Source: Gnetum montanum (taxonomy: Eukaryota > Streptophyta > Gnetopsida > Gnetales > Gnetaceae). Taken from it: a stretch of DNA of 64,000 nucleotides. The notes beneath the pieces are model-generated. The model was not told the origin of the DNA, did not search any database, and worked only from the letters and a program-made list of their open reading frames with translations. The stretch covers positions 139,315 to 203,314 of the forward strand of contig MNCI01035238.1 of assembly GCA_015680685.1 (NCBI GenBank), read 5' to 3'. Position numbers and translations under genes: made by a program. Below, piece by piece: positions 11,661 to 20,840 of the stretch (position 1 is the stretch's first letter; every line of letters starts with the position of its first letter).

Positions 11661-12631
11661 TGATGAGCATCAAAGTGTCACATTGATGGGCCCTCATTGA
11701 TGTAGCTTCGTTGATCAGCCCTCATTCACATGGCCTAGTTGATGGACCCTCATCTACGTGGTGTTGCCCCATCAATGGGGCCAGGTCAATGTAGCATTTG
11801 CTATGTCTCTAGGGCCCCTTTGAAGTAGTTCTATAGCAAAAACTATAAATACAAGCTCCCAACCATGTTTATGGGCATTCAAGTCATAGTAATAGCTAAA
11901 CTCTTGTAGTTTTTACATTTGAAATTTAGAATATTTTCCCAAGTGCCTGCAATAGGATTCATTGAGTGTACAAATCTTTATTCAAGCACAATTATACCTG
12001 AGCATGACAGTGTATGCAACAATAAAGATGAGCTTCTTTATAAACCTTGCATCATTTCAAATATTTTAAATATTTTATTCATGCATTTAATGTTTTCAGT
12101 TATTTATTCAATGTTTCTCAGTAATTAAGCTAATTAAGTGATTAAGTAAGATAAGCTAAATAGATTAAATACATAAGTACAACTACTTCAAGTGTAAACA
12201 TGTATTCACTTGGTAATCCCAATAACATTATTGCTTGGTGCACCCAATTAGCATAGCACTTAGTAACCCAGTAGTGGATATGTGGGTTTAGGACATGTAC
12301 AGAAAGTGGGACTAGGTGCTTATGTTAGGTCTAGTTAGAGATTAGTTAAATAGTTAAATTAAATTAGTTCTCAATTTACTTCATCTCTCTCTTTAAGCAT
12401 TAAAACCATAAAACATAAAATTACAAAAATCATAAGCCTTGATTACACTTAGTCATACCTTTGTACTTCACAAGTGTAATTAGGAAGATAATGAATGACC
12501 ATTAGGACAAGGTTCACTTCCTAGAGGACTAGTGTACCAAAAACTAGAGAGTCCATGGAATTTGACTAGATCACACATGAACACTTCATGATTTGTATGA
12601 TTGAGCATAGGGGTACCTTTACTGCTCATCA
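11661..12631 (+). repeat. 5' LTR of element D
   Basis: Begins TGATGAGCATCAAAG and ends TGCTCATCA. U3 has repeated TTGATGGGCC-like units (11682-11800), a TATA box at 11843-11850, AATAAAGATGAGCTT in R (about 12,022-12,036), and the family phrase TTGGTAATCCCAATA (12,212-12,226). Confidence 0.9.
11682..11850 (+). promoter_or_regulatory. U3 repeat module and TATA box of LTR D
   Basis: About 160 bp between LTR start and TATA box hold reiterated ATTGATG and GGGGCC or GGGCCC units. CTATAAATACAAGCTCCC at 11843-11860 is a good plant TATA context, and the 3' LTR has the same arrangement (TATA at 24106-24113). Promoter function is inferred from position. Confidence 0.55.
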
Positions 12632-12652
12632 TTGGCACCATTGATAGGAACT
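12632..12652 (+). other. Primer-binding site of element D
   Basis: TTGGCACCATTGATAGGAAC starts immediately after the 5' LTR. It resembles the tRNA-Asp complement with mostly G-to-A changes. Confidence 0.7.
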
Positions 12653-12782
12653 CTGTTTGTTAAAACGTGCACTATCTAGGATTAGTGAACATTATTAATA
12701 TTATTGGATGAACCTAAAGTCAACATCACTCTCACACAACATATAATTACAAAAGCATACTAATATTTTATTTGTTTGCAAA

Positions 12783-14300
12783 ATTTCTTCTTCTTCTTGC
12801 AAGCATGAACATGTCAAACCACCAGTTCCACAACAACACAAAGTGTTATATACTCATCCCAATGAGTATGTTCCTAATCTCACCTTCATCCTACACCAGG
12901 ATGAGCAACTGCAATGGTGTGATATGGAAGGCAATGTTGTAATGCCTCCCAATCAATCTGTGCTCATGATGTAGCTTCAAACTCTTAAGAAGGTAGGCAT
13001 TCATGATCTTCAAGAAGAATATGTTATGCATAACTATGACTACCAGGACTATCATCCCACTGAAACACAACACGGGTGAGATTGACACCAAGAAAAGCAT
13101 CATGAGTTTGCAAAGGGGAAACACTTCACCAATCCTTTATTCCTGCTAAACCAAACCAACAATGAGGATCCTCCCTCTAGGGGTTCTCAACGTGAAGAAT
13201 CTCCATTCCTTGTTATTGGTGATGAGGGTGTGGCCCTAAACCTATGGTCTACTATTAACAAATCAAGTTCAGGAAAAAGTGGCAATCAAGGTAGGGACTT
13301 AGGCAAGCATCACAAAGACAAGAAATCTAAGGATCATGATCATGAAAAGTGAGGAGGTGGTGGCAGATACCGTGATGATGGTCGTGGTCCACCTTCCTCT
13401 TCATTTAATTCTAAACATTCCTCTTCATCTTTTGGTTCTGATAGAAGCCACCAAAGAAATAATTGTCATGAAGATGATCAACGAGATAATAATGATCGTA
13501 GAGCCTTTCAAGAATGAAGGGATTGTAGAAATCATCATCAACACAATGATGATGAAGAACCTCTGTTGGCAACTTGAAGCATGGTTAACATTATAGAGGC
13601 AGTGATGATTCCAACTTGGCATGTGAAAGATAGTCAAATCAAGCACTTAAACATGAACAATATTCCAAGATTTAAGGAGGGATATAACTCTAATATGCAA
13701 AACCATCTACAAGCCTTTGATGATGCCTGTGCTTTACAGCACATTCAAAATGATTGGCAAAAACTCAAGCTATTCCCCAGGACACTCATCAAGGAAGCTG
13801 AAAGCTAGTATCGGTCCTTAGACCTAGAATCCATTCACAAATGGAGTACCATGCTAGAACTATTTAATGAAAAATACCAGACATACTCCATAGTGTCTAA
13901 TCTAAGAAGGTAAATTCAAGGCTAGAGATAGGAAATACATGAACCCTTGGATGCCACCATGGGTAGATATTATTCTATTTTACATCGATGGCTTGGCCAT
14001 GGTTATTCTCAGAGGGAATAACTCCATCACATCATAGACGGGCTCAAAGTAGAAACCAAAAGAACTCTTGGGGTTTATGCCCAAGGGAGACTATCTGAAC
14101 TAAGAGCTGATCAGATACAAAGGCTAATAGAGCAAATATCAAAAGAAGAAGGTGAGTTGGGAAAAAGGAAAAGTGTAGAAGAATATAATAAGAGCCCTTC
14201 CATCAAGAAAAGGGAGGTTCGATTTTGTAACAAGGAGGAGTCACCACTTGACGAAGAGGTGAATAGGAAAACCTTGTCCATAGTATTTTTGATATTTCAA
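12783..14300 (+). pseudogene. Gag of element D
   Basis: The frame begins at 12783 with ATT where relatives have ATG (ISSSSCKHEHVKPP versus MSSSH or MASSH), so the start codon may be lost. It continues with YTHPNEYVPNLTFILHQDEQ, NYDYQDYHP, a His/Ser/Arg-rich region, then the core MNNIPRFKEGYNSNMQNHLQ and AFDDACALQHIQNDWQKLKL, FPRTLIKEAES (open 13581-13808). The C-terminal part has LHRWLGHGYSQRE, HHIIDGLKVETKRTLGVYAQ and a charged LIEQISKEEGELGKRKSVEE. Several in-frame stops are present. Retrotransposon Gag with no visible zinc knuckle. Confidence 0.8.
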
Positions 14301-15183
14301 TAAAGGTTAACAAACTATGGGACTCTTTGGATGAAAAATTCCAAACCATTATGAAGATTGTTGAAGAATCCAAAGAGAAGAATAGTGATCATGATCATAG
14401 AAGACAAAAAGAAGCTGAACGTTCCTACTAGAAAGGTAAGGATAAAGTTGCTATAGTAGAAGAAGTTGTGGAGATAGACTCCAAAGATGATGGTGGTTGT
14501 GAAATTTTTCAATATAACCATCCTAAGGGATGTTGCCTTGTGGTGTCACACTTACAAGAGTCTAGGGTGTACACATTGAATCCTCTACTACCATGAAGAC
14601 AAGCACCCAGATGACTACTATATGAGAAATACTAGCAGTGGCACCAACCACAGTCATGGGGAATATCACCACCAAGATAGTGGTACCTTTATAGGCAACT
14701 GGATCCATATGGATACTATGTTTAGCAACCCATCTCTCCATGAAGTTCTACCATCCATGCCTCATTCCAACTTCACTATAACCCTCCAAACTAAAATCGA
14801 ACTAATTCACCATCTACTTGAGGGAAGCACCCATATCCTTACCACCCCTACATCCATCTACACATGTCCCTCTGCCCTCAACCCAGTTACCTCCTACTCC
14901 ATCCACGCAAGCCAAAATTCCTCCATAGTTACAAAAAAAAAATGCTACAAGGGTTATACATTTACAACCAACTTTCTAGCTGAGTGGTTCAGATAATTGA
15001 TTTAGGAAATGACCATTTTTCTAACTCAATAGTCCTCCCAAACCCTCACAACCTAATGCGACTAGTTTCCCTGTATCTCCAACACCCTCATCCTTTGCAT
15101 CAAACACATTTGAGAGCCCTACAAACCAAATTTTTCCTCAGGTCCACACTATGATGTTAACCCATGCTATTTGCAATTGGATT
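14300..15183 (+). other. Gag-protease linker of element D
   Basis: Low-complexity coding debris. 14,622-14,996 is open with a His/Tyr/Ser/Pro-rich composition typical of the linker between Gag and protease in this family. Frameshifts make exact boundaries uncertain. Confidence 0.45.
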
Positions 15184-15940
15184 AAGGTTTGTAATCTTCC
15201 CATAAAAAGATCTAACCCAGGAAGTCTTCTTATTTACTTACAAATTGCTAGACATGAGCCATGAAAGGCCCTTCTTGATTTTGGTTCTGGTGTTAATCTC
15301 ATCTCCAATGACATGTACAAGGCCTAGAACCTACCACCTCTCAAGAAGAACAACATCCATTTGGAATTGATAGATCAGTCAATCATTGTTCCTTTGGGGT
15401 TACTAAAGGACATTGTAACCATAGTTTGTGGGTGGTCCTATCCTATCAATCTTTTGTTGATTAAGGTTGAAAACTACAAAGGAGACTTCCCCATCATTAT
15501 GGGAAGGGCTTGGTTAATCATAGTTGATACACAAATGGGCATAAGGGACATCTCCTTAGAAATATCCAAGGAGAATGAAGTTGGATGACTAGAGAAGAAG
15601 CATGCTCCATGCATCACGTACAATGATAATAAATGTAATTGTATGCAAAAGCTTTGGTCCATTCAAAGTACATAAATTAAAGCATGTAATCAGTGTGCAC
15701 ATGAAATTGATATCCAAAGGTGCATGTACACAGTAGCCACAAAACAAGAGGGAACCCAGTGGTTGATAGCTGACTTTGAAAGCAATACACTATGCATGGA
15801 ACCTACTGAGTACTTGACATACACTTATGTTGCAAGTATGGATGAACTTGAGCATGTTCGTCATCAACTCTCTAATGATGAAGAAGATGATGATACCTAT
15901 TGGGAAGAGTTGGAAATCCCTAATAATTTTAAGTAGGATC
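15184..15940 (+). pseudogene. Aspartic protease region of element D
   Basis: The frame reads SNPGSLLIYLQIARHEP, stop, KALLDFGSGVNLISNDMYKA (catalytic D-x-G at about 15,277-15,285; the usual D-S/T-G is changed to DFG), then LELIDQSI, GLLKDIVTIVCGWSYPI and the flap-distal motif GDFPIIMGRAWLIIVDTQMG. The last resembles the IILGRPFLATA-type motif of Athila/Tat proteases. An acidic linker with YVASMDELEHVRHQLSNDEE follows (open 15,724-15,936). The protease would process Gag-Pol. Confidence 0.8.
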
Positions 15941-16149
15941 CCTTAGAGTTAAAAACTCTATCAGCTGGCATGGAGTATGTATTTTTAAACAATGACAAGT
16001 TGGTTATAATCAATGCGAATCTTGCTCCTAAACAAAAAGAAAAGCTATTGCAGGTGGTCAATAAATGGCCAAAAACCTTCACTTGATCATATCCCAAACT
16101 AACTGGGATTGATCCAAGGATATGCTAGCATCATATCTACATTGAATTG

Positions 16150-16860
16150 ACCATGAAGCCAAGAAGATAGCTATAAAGACAGCTAAACCCCAAATTGAAG
16201 CAGATCATTAAAGAGGAAATTGTACAACTCCTCAAGGTGGGGTTCATTTATCCCATCATGGATAGTGAGTGGATTAGCCCACTCATAATTGTGCCAAAGA
16301 AAGGTGACAAGTGATGGGTCTTCATTGACTTTAGACTATTGAATATGACAACATTTAAAGATCATTTTCCATTTCCATTTGTGGACCAAGTGTTGGACAC
16401 CATTTCTAGACATTACTATTATAGCTTCTTGGATGGTTATAGTGGCTATAACCAAATCCAAATTGCACCAGAATATTAGTTAAAAACAATATCCACGAGT
16501 CCTTTGGGAACTTTTTCATATTGTAAGTCGTCATTCAGGTTATCCAATGCCCCTACAAAATTTCAATACCTAGTCCTTAGCATTTCTCAACAATAGATTA
16601 ATAGCAGGGTAGAAGCCTTTCTGGATGATATCTCTACCTATGGGGCTACATTTGAGCAAGCCCTAGATTGCCTTGAGTAGGTATTAAAAAGATGTGTTAA
16701 AATAAAACTCAGGTTCAATTTGTAGAAAAGTCATTTAATGGTTCAAGAAGGCATAGTACTAGGGTACAAAATTACCCATGCAGGGATTGAGGTAGACTTG
16801 GAAAAGATAAAGTTCATCTAAGGAATTGCACATCAACCAAAGGCAATTAAAGACATCCAA
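16150..16860 (+). pseudogene. Reverse transcriptase of element D
   Basis: Gypsy RT motifs are in order: EEIVQLLKVGFIYPIMDSEW, ISPLIIVPKKGDK, stop, WVFIDFRLLN, FPFPFVDQVLDTI, YYYSFLDGYSGYNQIQIAPE, SPLGTFSY, a region derived from PFGLSNAP, the active site as FLDDISTYG (about 16,618-16,644), and LMVQEGIVLGYKITHAGIEV. The last two resemble Athila RT (DDFSVYG, KCHFMVREGIVLGHKIS). The active site is F-L-D-D instead of the common Y-V-D-D. Several stops (mostly TAG and TGA) disrupt it. Confidence 0.88.
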
Positions 16861-17480
16861 TCATTCCTTGGACACACTGGCTACTACTAGCAATTCATAG
16901 AGAATTTTTCTAGGATTGGAAAGTCATTGGTCAAGCTTACAAAGAAAGATGCTCCATTTGTCTAAACCAAGGAGTGAGAACATGCATTCCAACTACTAAA
17001 GGGAAAACTCATAGAAACTCCAATTCTATGAGCACCAAACTAGTCTAGGCCATTTCGTATAATGACATTTGCATCTAATTATGCCTTGGGAGAAGTGCTT
17101 ACACAGTTGGATGATAAGAAACGTCCATATTACATCCACTATGTAAACCAAAGCATTGTGAATGCATAGTTAAATTACACCAAAACTAAGAAAGAACTAA
17201 TGATAGTGGTGTATTCTCTCAAAGAGTTTAGGCACTATGTGCTTGAATACAAAGTATTTATGCACACAGATCACAGTGCCATTTGCTTCCTAATGAACAA
17301 GCCAATGGTAAGTCTTGGTATGATACGGTGGCTCATGATCTTGTAGGAATTCGATCTTACAATGGTAGATTAGAAATGAACTGAGAATGTGGTTACTGAC
17401 CATCTCTCTTAGTTAAGATGAAATAATAAAGAGGAGGAGAGTCCACTCTTTGACCAATTTCTAGAAGAACTCCTCTGATC
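16860..17480 (+). pseudogene. RNase H region of element D
   Basis: Follows RT: IQSFLGHTGYY, FIENFSRIGKSLVKLTKKDA (tether), then FRIMTFASNYALGEVLTQLD, YYIHYVNQSIVNA, KTKKELMIVVYSLKEFRHYV and LEYKVFMHTDHSAICFLMNK. The last two are typical of gypsy RNase H (KELLAVV.A..K.R.YL.G.....TDH). Stops are present. Confidence 0.85.
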
Positions 17481-18751
17481 AAGTGCTCACTAAATTAAAA
17501 TGGTGTGATGAAATCCTCACTTACCTTCTTACTTAAGAGATTCCATAAGATCTGGACTTTAAGAAGAAATAACAATTTCTTCATAGGGCAAAGTACTTCA
17601 TGGAAATCAATGAACACCTTTACAAGGTATGCATCGATGACCTAGTTCATTGGTGTGTCCCTAATGCAGATCAACTATGCATTCTCCAAGATGCTCATGA
17701 AGGTCCTTGCAGAGGCCACTATGCAAGGAGATGCATGACCATAAAAATTCTGATGGCAGGATACTATTGGCCTACAATCCTCAAGGATGCCCACCAAATT
17801 TGTCTAATCTTTTCAATGCTATTAAAGAGATGGTGGGATGACTGCATGAATGCAGCATCCTCAATAGTGGATTTAACTACTGAAACCCTTTGACATATGG
17901 GGCATTGACTTCATGAGCCCCATCACACCCATGTCTAATGGAAAGGCATATATCATCATATCAATCAACTACTACACCAAATGGATAGACGTAACAATCG
18001 TCACTAATTGTACATCATTCACCACTGCTTGATTCATATAAAAAAATGTTGTAAACAGGTTTGGGATGCCACATATACTAATTTATGATAATGGAACCCA
18101 TTTTACATGTTCCACTTTTCAAAAACTCATGCAACACATGGGGGTTGAACATAAATTAGCAACATCCTATCATTCCCAAGCCAACAATCAAGCAGAGGTA
18201 ACTAACAAGGAGATCACAAAGATTCTCATAGGAACTATCAACAAATATAGGAGAGACTAAAGCATAAAACTCATGATGCCCTTTGGGCCTACCGTTCAAC
18301 ATGAAAACTTCCTATTGGCTACTCTTCCTATGAGGTAGCGTATGAAAAACTTCCAACGCTCCCAATTCAATCTAAGCTCCATACACTTTCAACGACCTGT
18401 GAACTAAATCTTGACCTAATTCTAGTACAAAAATAAAGACTGATCAACCTCAATGTGCTAGAAAAAAATCAATTAGTAGCCCTATCTTTGAATGAAGTGC
18501 ACAAGGCACTCAACAAACAATGACATGACCTTAGTTTATGGAAAGTGAAATTTCAACTAGGACATACAATTCTTTACTAGAATCCCACACACGTACCTCA
18601 GAAAACCAAATTCCAAATGTTGTGGAAGGGAACTTATATAATTGATGAAACCTTTCCTTCTAGGGCCATGACCATATACAAACTTGAAAGCCCAAATAAA
18701 AAATAGTTGATCAACATCCAACAAGTAATACTTTTTCATGAGCCCGAGTAA
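17480..18751 (+). pseudogene. Integrase of element D
   Basis: The zinc-binding part has LQDAHEGPCRGHYARRCMTI and YYWPTILKDAHQ (open 17,600-17,893). The catalytic core reads FDIWGIDFMSPITPMSNGKA (first Asp), YYTKWIDVTIVTN, GMPHILIYDNGTHFTCSTFQ (second Asp), YHSQANNQAEVTNKEITKIL (catalytic Glu), thus D,D-35-E in kind. The C-terminal end reads MLWKGTYIIDE, and HEPE then TAA at 18749-18751. Stops and a frameshift between zinc finger and core are present. Confidence 0.88.
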
Positions 18752-20840
18752 GTCAGTGCAACAAATACATTAATAGATGGACAACCATGCTTAATGTTTT
18801 AGATCTCCTCCTTCCAACTCAATTATGAAGGAGATGGCCATCTATGCTAATCATCCATATGGCTCCTCAGTTTTCTATTTTTTGTTTTCCATGTTTTTGA
18901 TTTTGCAAATTATTTATTTTATACCTTTTTTGATTTTCAAATTTTTTTCTAGTTTCATACAATTTTTTGTTTTACATCATCATTAGTACATTTGAATCTT
19001 TCTTGAATATTTTACACTTTCTTATATATTTTACTTTGTTTTATTTGAGCGTGGCTTTCAAATTTTTGCTAATAAATGTGCTTTGTACCAATAGGACACA
19101 ATGGTGTTATAGCTGCTACTAATGGTGGTTTGTGCTTAATGTTTTGTTTGCTAATGTCTAGTTTTTATTTTTGAGTTTTTTGTACTGATGGTTTAGTCGT
19201 GGTTTCTTTTTCATGGAACAAAAAATGGGTCCACAACATTCGCCAATTCACAAACTCTATGGTTTTCCTTATTTTGGAAGTTTGAGGTCCCTTTTCATTC
19301 AATCAAGTTAAATAAACTCATGAACTTGGTAGTTTCTAGAATTGGGAAGGATTCAAAGGTTTCCATAGGATGTGACTTCAAGGGAACTCATTACTCTTTC
19401 TATTCTTGTACTTAATTGGGTGCTTAAGTGTTTTCATCAAGGTGTTATCATTCCATGTCAACCAATAATAGGAAGTTAAATAAAGTCTTTGCATGGTGTG
19501 GTTCTCATCCAAAAAAAAGAGAAAAATAAAAAAATAAAAATAAATAAAAACATGATGGGAATTCAAAGCACACCCCTTAGATAAATAAATGGGCTACAAG
19601 CACTAGTTATGGGACTAGAAAGACATGTTATCCATGCCTAAAGGTCCCCTCTAGCTAAGGCCCTCTCTCACTTTCTATTTCTCTTTATCTCTATTTATGG
19701 AAGAGATGGATCAGTCTTGGAGTGATGATGTGAAGTTACTGAAAGAGGTTGGTTTTGGTCTGGACTAAGGATGGATCTTCTTAGGTCATTTTAAACACAA
19801 TTTCCATAAGGAACTTCTTATGACGTCAATTCAAAATTCCATTCCACCTTCTTCATCATCCATCTCTACTGACTATAACTCACCTCACTACCAAAGTCCA
19901 TGTTCTTGATTCCATGTCTTAGTCTAATGTATTTGAATTCCTAGGTAGAATCTTTCAGGTTTTAATTCTTAACTTCCATTCACCATTAGTCACATATGGA
20001 GCCCATGGACTCCTTAGGTTGAGGTTATGCAAGGGCAAACAAGGCATGTGCCTGCTATGGGAAGGATCCACTTGTATATTCTTTATTTGGGTTTGTTAAG
20101 CACCTTATCCCTAAGCATTCTTACAATCAGAATCTTTTGTACATCCATCTTCTGCACCAAACCATGTGCTCCTTTACATATTTTGTCCATTAAACACATT
20201 TTTCATCAAATTTTTCAATTTTTAAGCCTTCAAAGATCCTCTTTAATGATTTCATCATATTCTTGGCTTTTCTAGGATTCTATGGACCCCAAATTCATTG
20301 AAAATTTATTTATATTTTTTGGGATATTCAAGTCTTAAAATTTTTCCTATGGGCCCTATCGACAAAGCAAACCTATATACGAGGCCCTGTGTACAAGGCC
20401 CCATCAACATAAGGGAAAATTTCTATATTTATGCATGACCCCAGTTGAAAATTTTACATTTTCTCACAAATTCCAAGGGAGTTTTTCAACTTTTCAAAGT
20501 CCATAACTTCCACACTGTTTATCCAAAACACTCCGTTCCTCAACCTTGCAACTACCGAAGGTAAGCTCTTCATTATGGGGGCCACAAATGTACCATTTTT
20601 GATAGAAACATTTTCACCATTTTTCTAACTCCCACAAAGGTTTAACTAAGAAATCAACCATTAAACATTAAATTACAAGAGTTAAACCTTTTCAATAAGC
20701 CTTAGAGATAATTATAATTAATAATTAATAAAATAATCAATCTACCATGGTCTAACCTTAGCTAAGGTGTAACTAACGAACAAGAAAAGGTATTTAAAAC
20801 TTTAAAGTTACACATGATAAATACTAATCCATGGATGTGT
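18752..20840 (+). other. Non-coding spacer of element D between integrase and ORF3
   Basis: About 2.1 kb with no supported coding region, AT-rich with T-runs. Part of it (about 19,250-19,610) is conserved in element I on the opposite strand (about 62,220-62,520), including TGCATGGTGTGGTTCTC (19,489-19,505 and the complement near 62,319-62,335). It is therefore part of the element and may carry a splice or packaging function; I see no direct proof. Confidence 0.6.
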
